Below are positions 1-5,350 of a DNA stretch of 7,713 nt, piece by piece. A model generated the notes under the pieces. The model saw only the letters and a list, made by a program, of their open reading frames with translations. It was not told the origin of the DNA and searched no databases. The DNA comes from Methylococcaceae bacterium (GTDB lineage Bacteria > Pseudomonadota > Gammaproteobacteria > Methylococcales > Methylomonadaceae). Numbering within the stretch: position 1 is the stretch's first letter; every line of letters begins with the position of its first letter. The translations under genes were made by a program, and so were the position numbers. The DNA is taken from contig PMDM01000209.1 of assembly GCA_003155565.1 (NCBI GenBank), positions 1 through 7,713 of the forward strand, written 5' to 3'.

Positions 1-10
1 CGGCAATGGT

Positions 11-22
11 ATGGACTCCTCC
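11..22 (+). repeat. Left subterminal inverted repeat of the IS
   Basis: ATGGACTCCTCC is the exact reverse complement of 1403-1414, and position 10 paired with 1415 extends the match to 13 bp. It lies about 7 bp inside the inferred left end, as expected for the IS1111 group. Confidence 0.9.
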
Positions 23-28
23 TTCCTG

Positions 29-64
29 ACGGCATCTGAGTGCCAGACTGGTAGAATTTGACTT
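29..64 (+). promoter_or_regulatory. Likely internal transposase promoter (extended -10)
   Basis: An extended -10 hexamer, TG-G-TAGAAT, lies at 49-57 with a predicted start near 64. No good -35 is visible at the right distance; CTGACG at 26-31 would need a 20-bp spacer. An extended -10 can work without one. A transcript starting here would carry the ribosome binding site at 79-85 but not the left inverted repeat. Confidence 0.4.
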
Positions 65-91
65 CCAGACCAACAGAAAGAGGAGTCCGAG

Positions 92-1123
92 ATGAATATT
101 AAACGAGTGGGCGTTGACTTGGCAAAGCAAGTTTTTCAGGTGCATGGTGTAGACTGCCAGGACAAGGCGGTTTTGCGGAAGCGGCTAAAGCGGGATCAAG
201 TCCTGAAGTTTTTCGCCACGTTACCGCGGTGCTTGGTTGGCATGGAAGCCTGTGGCGGTTCGCACCATTGGGCGAGGGAGTTGCAGAAACTGGGGCATGA
301 CGTGAAACTGGTTGCGCCGCAATTCGTGAAGCCCTACGTCAAGGGCAACAAGAACGACGCCAATGATGCCGAAGCGATCTGCGAAGCCACTGGTCGTCCC
401 ACGATGCGTTTTGTGGCGGTCAAGACGGTAGCCCAGCAAGACTTGCAGGCGGTGCATCGGATACGCAGCGAGCTGGTTCGGCAACGTACTGCCAAAGCTA
501 ACCAGGCCAGGGGGTTGCTGGCCGAGTATGGCATTGTGGTCGGCAGGCGGGTAGAAACCCTGCGCCGCGCCTTGCCCGAATTGCTTGAAGATGCACAAAA
601 TGGCTTGAGCTTTGATTTTAGGATATTGCTGGAAGCCCTGCGGCAAGGCCTCACCTACTTGGATAAACGGGTGACGGAAATGGACAAGCAGTTGCACGCC
701 CTGGCCAACAACGACCCGGCGGCCAAACGCTTACAGGGTATCCCCGGCATCGGCCCGATCACCGCCACGGCGCTGGCCTGTGCGGTCGGTGACGGCAAGC
801 TGTTCAAGCGGGGCCGTGATATGGCCGCATGGATAGGGCTGACGCCGAAACAGCATAGCGGTGGGGGTAAAGAGAAACTGTTGGGCATCAGCAAGCGTGG
901 CGATGCTTACCTCCGCACCTTGCTCATTCATGGTGCCAGGTCGGTGCTGAAAGTTGCCGGGAATAAAGATGATCTGCGCAGCCGATGGCTACAACAGCTA
1001 TGCAGCAGGCGCAACAAAAACATTGCCGCCGTTGCCTTGGCCAACAAGAACGCACGGGTCGCCTGGGCATTGTTGAGCAAGGGGCTGGGTTACCAGCCCC
1101 CAGCCGAACCGCTTTCGGCATGA
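92..1123 (+). CDS. tnp: IS110-family (IS1111 group) RNA-guided transposase/recombinase
   Basis: This 343-residue protein has the full architecture of the family. The N-terminal RuvC-like DEDD domain shows D9 (GVDLAK), E52 (GMEAC) and D89/D92 (NKNDANDAE), which coordinate metal. A central coiled-coil-like region spans about 110-210. The C-terminal transposase_20 domain begins with the helix-hairpin-helix-like GIPGIGPITA (216-225) and contains HSGGGK (255-260), where S256 is the probable catalytic serine. Known: such enzymes excise the element as a circle and insert it without a classical target duplication, guided by an RNA encoded in the IS. The ribosome binding site AGAGGAG (79-85) sits 6 nt before the ATG, which supports this start. 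Length and motifs are intact, so it is probably active. Long antisense frames across it are shadows. Confidence 0.95.
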   Translation: MNIKRVGVDLAKQVFQVHGVDCQDKAVLRKRLKRDQVLKFFATLPRCLVGMEACGGSHHWARELQKLGHDVKLVAPQFVKPYVKGNKNDANDAEAICEATGRPTMRFVAVKTVAQQDLQAVHRIRSELVRQRTAKANQARGLLAEYGIVVGRRVETLRRALPELLEDAQNGLSFDFRILLEALRQGLTYLDKRVTEMDKQLHALANNDPAAKRLQGIPGIGPITATALACAVGDGKLFKRGRDMAAWIGLTPKQHSGGGKEKLLGISKRGDAYLRTLLIHGARSVLKVAGNKDDLRSRWLQQLCSRRNKNIAAVALANKNARVAWALLSKGLGYQPPAEPLSA

Positions 1124-1402
1124 ACACCCAAGGGCATAAGAGCAAGGTTTCACGCCAAAATCGGTAGACAGAAAGACAAGGGGGCAGCACCACGATTGTA
1201 AAGCAACAGCGCTGACGGCAAACAGGTCGAACCGGCGTTTGCAAAACCTGAGTAACCCGCTGTGCCTCGAGCACGTTACGGCGATAAGGAGCAAACGCGC
1301 GAATAAGCCATCATGGCCCGGGCAATTTGATCCCAACTGAGAGGCCGGATATACGCGTGCAGTCGTACCTTAAAGCCAAAAGTGTTTTTTGCTTGCAAAA
1401 CC
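1124..1402 (+). ncRNA. Putative guide (seek/bridge) RNA region of the IS
   Basis: This 279-bp stretch between the transposase stop and the right inverted repeat has no credible coding frame. Known: IS1111-group elements encode a short structured RNA here whose loops pair with the target and the element ends. Seen: GGCAAT at 1321-1326 matches the left junction (2-7), and 1349-1359 matches the right junction (1413-1423) at 10 of 11 positions. The two segments lie about 25 nt apart. Short hairpins (GCAAAC/GTTTGC at 1218-1242; TACG/CGTA at 1352-1367) and a T6 tract at 1385-1390 also occur. The exact RNA ends, and which segments are guides, are inferred. Confidence 0.55.
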
Positions 1403-1414
1403 GGAGGAGTCCAT
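1403..1414 (-). repeat. Right subterminal inverted repeat of the IS
   Basis: GGAGGAGTCCAT is the perfect inverted copy of 11-22. It lies 3 bp inside the inferred right end at 1417, matching the asymmetric 7/3 arrangement known for IS1111-group elements. Confidence 0.9.
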
Positions 1415-1431
1415 ATACGGGTGACCTGTAG

Positions 1432-1563
1432 GGCGGCAAGACACCCTTGCAGGCTGTCTGTGCTGTCATGCGCAAATTGCTTCACGCCATCCATGGTATG
1501 CTCAAACATGACAAGCCATTCGACAACACCCGTTTCTATGCGATTACAGCTATCGCCGAATAG
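1432..1563 (+). pseudogene. C-terminal remnant of a second IS110-family transposase
   Basis: Read in frame from 1432, the sequence gives about 43 residues ending at TAG (1561-1563). They include GGKTPLQAVCAVMRKLLHAI and, further on, MLKHDKPFDNTRFY. This is the typical C-terminal signature of IS110/IS116-type transposases (G-K-x-P-x-x-A-x-x-A-V-M-R-K-L-x...K-x-x-x-P-F-D). It differs in sequence and ending from the intact transposase at 92-1123, so it is a different element and not a duplicate. An in-frame TAG at 1429-1431 lies next to the IS end, so the gene is also damaged by mutation. The rest was cut off by the IS and, if it survives, lies left of the window. Confidence 0.75.
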
Positions 1564-1584
1564 CTTAATTTTTAGCTTTATTAA

Positions 1585-1773
1585 TTTGACTTTGAACAGA
1601 GTATCTACGCACTACGCACTATATGTGCAGTTAACCCTATTCTTTGTACGGGAGCGGTTATTGGGGGTGGTTGGTGGGCCATTACACATCCAATATGGAT
1701 TCCAGATGATGATGAATTGCACCCTTATCACGATATAGTGGATGATGTTTGTGCTAACCCAGGTAGCGAGTAG
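1585..1773 (+). pseudogene. Unidentified coding remnant (C-terminal fragment)
   Basis: An open frame without any ATG runs from just after TAA (1582-1584) to TAG (1771-1773), about 62 residues. Its second half contains GAVIGGGWWAITHPIWIPDD and then the acidic ELHPYHDIVDDVCANPGSE, which looks more like natural protein than chance translation. A glycine-rich hydrophobic stretch followed by an acidic tail recalls C-terminal segments of secreted or polymorphic-toxin proteins, but I do not recognise the family. It lies between an IS remnant and a dispersed repeat, which fits a truncated gene end. It may not be coding at all. Confidence 0.3.
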
Positions 1774-1848
1774 CTGGGTGGAGCTTGCAGAATCCGGGTT
1801 TTCGTGGCTTCGATTTCCCCGTATTCCGTTACACTTCATACGGGCTAC
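1770..1848. repeat. REP-like dispersed imperfect palindrome
   Basis: The stretch starts GTAGCTGGGTGGAG and ends TTCATACGGGCTAC, so its two halves form an imperfect inverted repeat (GTAGC...GCTAC ends; AATCCGGG facing CCCCGTATT). This resembles the common extragenic palindromes of gammaproteobacterial genomes whose strands read GTAGCCCG.ATGAAG... It ends 16 bp before the lipoprotein start codon, so it forms that gene's 5' leader or promoter region. Confidence 0.6.
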
Positions 1849-1864
1849 CTTGCTGGAGCTGTTC

Positions 1865-2419
1865 ATGAAAAATTATTTACTTATCACCTGTCTTGCTTTG
1901 GCTGCTTGTTCGAACCTCCCGCCTGCCATCGAAGATCCACCCGCAGTTGATATTACTTACCATCAAGTGCTTGCAAATATCGGCAATTACAAAAATGCTC
2001 CTGTACGTTGGGGCGGCACGATAATCGAAGTAGAAAATGAGCCCAGTTTTAGTGCCATCCAGGTATTGCTATACCCCCTCGGCAGTTATGGCCGTCCAGA
2101 TATAGATGAACCCAATCAAGGGCGTTTCGTTATCAAAAGTGCGGAGTTTCTTGATCCCGCCGTGTATACCAAAAATACCTCAATCACAGTAGCCGGTACG
2201 TTGGAGGGCGACACGGAACGCACCATAGGAAAAAAGACCCTACGGCTTCCTCTGGTGGCAGCGAAACACATCCATTTGTGGGAAGAACAAAATTACTCAG
2301 GCTACTATGGTGGTTATGGTTATGGAGGGTTCGGTTATCCTTATGGTGGCTTTTATGGTTATAGCCCTTATTATTGGGGCGGCTATTACCAACCCTACTT
2401 CTTTCACCATCATCGTTAA
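1865..2419 (+). CDS. slp: Slp-family outer-membrane lipoprotein
   Basis: This is a 184-residue lipoprotein. The start at 1865 is chosen because GGAG (1854-1857) lies 7 nt upstream and it begins a short signal peptide ending in the perfect lipobox L12-A13-A14-C15. A longer frame from 1742 would bury the signal and run through the repeat. Ser at +2 predicts outer-membrane sorting. Residues 30-140 carry Slp/YeaY-like sequence (VRWGGTIIEVENEPS, LYPLGSYGRP, GRFVIKS, VAGTLEG). Known: Slp is a starvation- or stationary-phase-induced envelope lipoprotein without a defined enzymatic role. From residue 144 the tail is almost only Tyr, Gly, Phe, Pro and Trp and ends HHHR; it is probably disordered and adhesive or surface-associated (inference). 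The following gene is convergent. Confidence 0.85.
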   Translation: MKNYLLITCLALAACSNLPPAIEDPPAVDITYHQVLANIGNYKNAPVRWGGTIIEVENEPSFSAIQVLLYPLGSYGRPDIDEPNQGRFVIKSAEFLDPAVYTKNTSITVAGTLEGDTERTIGKKTLRLPLVAAKHIHLWEEQNYSGYYGGYGYGGFGYPYGGFYGYSPYYWGGYYQPYFFHHHR

Positions 2420-2434
2420 AAACGGTTAATGGTT

Positions 2435-2527
2435 ATACCAATCCCAATAAGTTGTTATTTGAATCCCCTCATCCTGACCTTCTCACTCTGGAGAAGGCGT
2501 AACAAGAGAACTTATTGGGATTGGTAT
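2435..2527. repeat. MITE-like element / hairpin between convergent genes
   Basis: A perfect 19-bp inverted repeat pairs 2435-2453 (ATACCAATCCCAATAAGTT) with 2509-2527 around a 55-bp interior. The interior holds CCCTCATCCTGACC and CTCTGGAGAAGG, a module resembling the one in the repeat at 4243-4373. It lies 16 bp after the lipoprotein stop and 16 bp from the end of the convergent cupin gene. It could act as a two-way transcription stop even though it lacks a classical T-tract. No clear target duplication is visible. Confidence 0.65.
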
Positions 2528-2542
2528 TATTAGCCAAATTTG

Positions 2543-2989
2543 TTACTTTTCCGCATTATCCTGCTGCGCTTGATATAAGCCGATGAGATCTTGCATACTG
2601 ATGGTTGCGATCTGGTTCAAATCATCATCAAGCACTTCGTATAAGATGCCATCACTGCCACGAATACTAAAAAAAACGACGACATCTTGATCGCCCCCAC
2701 CTTCACGATGAGGCTCGTCGCTTGGTGGGCTGACGGTATAACTGCCGACGGGACGAATCTCTTTGATATTGCCATTGGCTTCATAGAGACGATGTTCGCC
2801 CTGGATAACTAACGTGTTGTTGTGCGCCTTATGTCTATGCAGCACAATTTGTTGATTTGCGGCGAATTTGAACAGCACATCCGCGATGTTGTTTTTTTCA
2901 TCAATATCGAGTATGGAATAAACCAAATGTTCGAAATCGCCAAGCTTGTTCCAACGGATGTTGCTATCATCAAAGTTGTATAGCGCCAT
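2543..2989 (-). CDS. Small cupin-domain protein
   Basis: This 148-residue protein has a single cupin barrel over about 35-120. Cupin motif 1 is H51-R-H53 with H56, followed by G64-E65. Motif 2 holds PVGSYTV and H94 (DEPHREGG). H51, H53 and H94 could bind a metal, but the usual motif-1 glutamate is replaced by Asn (about 57-58). AGGAG sits 8 nt before the ATG. It is the last gene on its strand, 85 bp after the ArsM-like gene, so it is probably co-transcribed. It could be a small metal-dependent enzyme acting on an arsenic product, or a ligand-sensing protein; the sequence does not decide. The cupin fold is secure, the role is not. Confidence 0.7.
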   Translation of the reverse strand: MALYNFDDSNIRWNKLGDFEHLVYSILDIDEKNNIADVLFKFAANQQIVLHRHKAHNNTLVIQGEHRLYEANGNIKEIRPVGSYTVSPPSDEPHREGGGDQDVVVFFSIRGSDGILYEVLDDDLNQIATISMQDLIGLYQAQQDNAEK

Positions 2990-3074
2990 GATCTTATTCT
3001 CCTAACTGGATTAACAAACCACCAAACTTAACCAAACAAACCCATAAGAATCGGATTGAACCTTAGCAAGACCA

Positions 3075-4196
3075 TCAACAACAAGCACCATCGGGACTGC
3101 ATTTATCCTGATGTTGTCCACCCTTGGTTTCTGCAATGTCGCGGATTGAACCCGTTGCACAGTCCCAAAGTTTGCCTGGAAGCTCTTCAGCAGGCGCAAT
3201 CCCAATGAAATTGTGACCGTAAGTTTCGCCAGTAAGTAATTTAAAATTACGTTCACACACCGCCATACGTTCGCCCCTGAAGTAAACATGGCCTTCATCA
3301 TCATAAACTTCTGAAAACGGACCGCGATAAATGACAGCATGGCCTTTATCGATACACGCTTCGGTTTGTGGCTTGACAGCGGTAATGGTAACGGAACGGA
3401 ACTCTATGGCTTCTACAACCTGCCAAGGCTGGCTTTCCCATTTATCGTAACTGACGGCGATAAAGCCAGCTTTGACAAAGGCTTCTAAAAATTCATGCTC
3501 CTGAAGCGCACCGGAAATACATCCACTCCATAAATGCTGATCCTGCTTTAGATGTTCTGGGGCTACCTCGTCACTAACAATATCGGAAATTGCCACCCGG
3601 CCACCCGGCTTGACCACCCGAAAAATTTCCCGGATCATTTGCCCTTTATCACTATCGTGAACCAGATTAAGCACGCAATTAGACACGACGAGATCAATCG
3701 AGTTATCTTTAATCATAGGCGACTCATTACGCTGCCGTTCCTGCCAGGCACGTAAGTTAATGACATCCTCAGCCTTACGTACCGGGTTTTGTTCTAAATA
3801 TTTATCCATTGCAGAAACATCCAACGCCAAATCCTGAATCTGTCCTTTTAGGAATTCGACCCGGTTTGAGCCCAATTTTTTTGCCATCTCATCTTGATAT
3901 TTACGTGCCAAGGCCAACATGTCTTCGTTCATGTCCACGCCGATGACTTTGCCCTGATCGCCAACCAGTTGCGCCGCCATATAACAGATTTTGCCTGAGC
4001 CCGAACCTAGGTCGAGTACGGTATCCCCTTTTTTGACATAGCGGGAAGGATCACCACAGCCATAATCCTTCTCGATTATCTCCTGGGGCAACAATGCCAA
4101 TAACGTGCGGTCGTAGTCCACTGGGCAACACAAATCTGCTTGCCTAGCTTCTGCGCCTTGGGAGTAACGTTCTAATACGCCTGTTTCTACGGTCAT
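3075..4196 (-). CDS. arsM: ArsM-like SAM-dependent arsenite methyltransferase (arsenosugar pathway)
   Basis: This 373-residue cytosolic enzyme is predicted to methylate As(III) to mono- and dimethylarsenic with SAM. SAM motif I is VLDLGSGSGK (60-69), followed by the acidic GVD (86-88). Cysteines fall in the family's arsenic-binding contexts: C47 (YGCGDP), C174 (SNCVLNLV) and C226 (SGCISGAL); C23-C24 lie near the N terminus. An insertion at about 126-165, with many charged residues, lies between the methyltransferase motifs. A C-terminal domain (about 265-373) ends in the Cys-rich C366-SPDGA-C372-C373. AAGGA lies 8 nt before the ATG. It follows arsS on the same strand after a 188-bp gap filled by a repeat. 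This long form is the type usually found beside arsS. Function is inferred from family and context. Confidence 0.85.
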   Translation of the reverse strand: MTVETGVLERYSQGAEARQADLCCPVDYDRTLLALLPQEIIEKDYGCGDPSRYVKKGDTVLDLGSGSGKICYMAAQLVGDQGKVIGVDMNEDMLALARKYQDEMAKKLGSNRVEFLKGQIQDLALDVSAMDKYLEQNPVRKAEDVINLRAWQERQRNESPMIKDNSIDLVVSNCVLNLVHDSDKGQMIREIFRVVKPGGRVAISDIVSDEVAPEHLKQDQHLWSGCISGALQEHEFLEAFVKAGFIAVSYDKWESQPWQVVEAIEFRSVTITAVKPQTEACIDKGHAVIYRGPFSEVYDDEGHVYFRGERMAVCERNFKLLTGETYGHNFIGIAPAEELPGKLWDCATGSIRDIAETKGGQHQDKCSPDGACC

Positions 4197-4242
4197 TTTT
4201 TATTCCTTACTAGGTTTTATTTTTTGAGAATACTAAAAATAA

Positions 4243-4373
4243 GGGAATTTCTAAAAATTCAAAAAACTCCTTCCCCCTTCGGGAGAAAGTTGGCATGAGG
4301 GGATTAAAATCAATCACTTATAACCCTCACCATAGCTCTCTCCCAGAGGGAGAAGGGCTTTTTAGAAATTCCC
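4243..4373. repeat. Inverted-duplicate repeat inserted between arsS and arsM
   Basis: A perfect 15-bp inverted repeat (GGGAATTTCTAAAAA at 4243-4257 against 4359-4373) bounds the element. The similarity continues inward: the left arm (CCTTCCCCCTTCGGGAGAAA, then GGCATGAGGGG) resembles the reverse complement of the right arm (CCTTCTCCCTCTGGGAGAGA, then TGGTGAGGG). The element is therefore two diverged copies of one unit head to head, about 55 bp each, around an A/T-rich centre near 4308. In the ars transcript it could fold into a long hairpin. The CCCTCA...GGGAGAAGG module is also found in the repeat at 2435-2527. Confidence 0.7.
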
Positions 4374-4384
4374 ATAATTACAAA

Positions 4385-5347
4385 TCAGGCTATTGCACCA
4401 CCGCAACTACTACCCTGCCCCGCTGTACAGCCGTAACAATGTTGCCGTACGGCAATCGCCGAGCCAGCCAAAGAATCACTATGCAATTCGCTCAAATGTG
4501 TTCTGTTACTAAGACCAGCGCCCAATGGAAGGTTCAACATTTGGTTAAAATCGCAATCGTAAACAAAGCCTTGCCAGTCGATGCTGATGGTATTTCGGCA
4601 CATAACGCCTGGGAGATTTTCCTGACGGTAATTATCTTTCAATAATTGTAAATAGTCGGCAAATAGGCCTTTGCTTATTAACATACTACCAAATCGTTGA
4701 ATAGGCAGATTGGCCATCGCATAGAGTTGATTAAAAACGATGCCATAGTGTTCAAACAGATGCTGCTTATACGCCACTTCCAATGCTTTTTGATCGGGCG
4801 GCAAGTGATTATCCTGCGGGTTGAATACCAGATTAAGCTTAAGCTGGCTATCAACTTGACCATAACCTAAATCATTAAGCTGCTTCAAAGCGGCAATACT
4901 GGCACTGAACGTGCCTTTGCCACGTTGCCTGTCAACATTATCTTCAAGATAGCAAGGCAGAGAAGCGACGATTTCCACTTGGTTGCCCGCAAGAAACTTT
5001 GCCAAGTCTTCATAGCCTAGTTCTTGTAGGATCACCAGATTGCAGCGGTCAATCACAGCGACATCCATCGCCCTAGCTTGCTCAACCAGATAGTTGAAAT
5101 GAGGATTCATTTCCGGCGCACCGCCCGTTAAATCCAGGATGTGGATGTTTTCACGGCAGATAAACTCCAGAACCAGATCAACCGTTGCCTTGTCCATTAA
5201 TTCGGTACGTTTAGGCCCGGCATTAACATGGCAATGGGTGCAGCTTAAATTGCATAAATAGCCCAGGTTAACCTGTAAAACCTCCAATGCCGTCCGCTTT
5301 ATGGCAGGAAAATCAGTGGGTTCCAGATAGGCAAGCGTATCGTGCAT
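4385..5347 (-). CDS. arsS: Arsenosugar biosynthesis radical SAM enzyme ArsS
   Basis: This is a 320-residue radical SAM protein. The 4Fe-4S-binding motif is C32-NLS-C36-TH-C39, followed by TGGAPEMNPHF (74-84), the GGE-like SAM-binding region. The C-terminal DUF3641-type domain has M-C250-RNTISIDW, D-C265-DFNQML and the closing C304-YG-C307-TAGQGSS-C315-GG, likely ligands of a second cluster or of arsenic. Known: ArsS transfers the 5'-deoxyadenosyl group of SAM to dimethylarsenic, making the nucleoside precursor of arsenosugars. Its ATG lies 3 nt after the stop of the DUF3047 gene, with GGCGGAA inside that gene's last codons as a weak ribosome binding site, so translation is probably coupled. 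The length is normal. The stop is TGA; readthrough as selenocysteine is not supported. Confidence 0.92.
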   Translation of the reverse strand: MHDTLAYLEPTDFPAIKRTALEVLQVNLGYLCNLSCTHCHVNAGPKRTELMDKATVDLVLEFICRENIHILDLTGGAPEMNPHFNYLVEQARAMDVAVIDRCNLVILQELGYEDLAKFLAGNQVEIVASLPCYLEDNVDRQRGKGTFSASIAALKQLNDLGYGQVDSQLKLNLVFNPQDNHLPPDQKALEVAYKQHLFEHYGIVFNQLYAMANLPIQRFGSMLISKGLFADYLQLLKDNYRQENLPGVMCRNTISIDWQGFVYDCDFNQMLNLPLGAGLSNRTHLSELHSDSLAGSAIAVRQHCYGCTAGQGSSCGGAIA

Positions 5348-5350
5348 GAG

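Larger units (their letters stand above)
4..1417 (+). mobile_element. IS110-family insertion sequence, IS1111 group, apparently complete
   Basis: Seen: an intact DEDD transposase gene lies between perfect 12-bp inverted repeats at 11-22 and 1403-1414, with short upstream DNA and a long downstream noncoding stretch. Known: IS1111-group elements have subterminal 12-bp repeats, with about 7 bp outside the left one and 3 bp outside the right one, and encode their guide RNA 3' of the transposase. Applying that rule puts the ends at 4 and 1417, each bordered by CGG (1-3 and 1418-1420). The right flank reads into the C-terminal end of another IS110-type transposase, so the element sits inside an older IS. 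The left flank is only 3 bp, so the empty site cannot be rebuilt here. End positions are certain to within a few bases only. Confidence 0.85.

Noticed and set aside
221..697. Long antisense frames inside the transposase gene (also 334-654, 655-894, 924-1274)
   Set aside because: They overlap a complete, motif-bearing transposase, show no protein-like features of their own and arise from the G+C-rich codon pattern.
1276..1509. Minus-strand frame starting MFEHTMDGVKQF
   Set aside because: It crosses the IS boundary at 1417 and lies antisense to the IS110 C-terminal remnant, whose plus-strand reading gives a recognisable family signature.
1742..1864. N-terminal extension of the lipoprotein from the ATG at 1742
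   Set aside because: It would translate the REP-like repeat and bury the lipoprotein signal; the ATG at 1865 has a good ribosome binding site and an ideal lipobox.
3552..3755. Plus-strand frame within arsM (also 3011-3340 minus, 4295-4645 plus, 6476-7030 plus)
   Set aside because: All are antisense or out-of-frame shadows of well-supported genes, without ribosome binding sites or recognisable domains.
4359..4387. TGA stop of arsS as a possible selenocysteine codon
   Set aside because: The ArsS family has been linked with selenoproteins, but here the Cys-rich ending (CYGCTAGQGSSCGG) is complete before the TGA, and readthrough would enter the repeat, not conserved protein.
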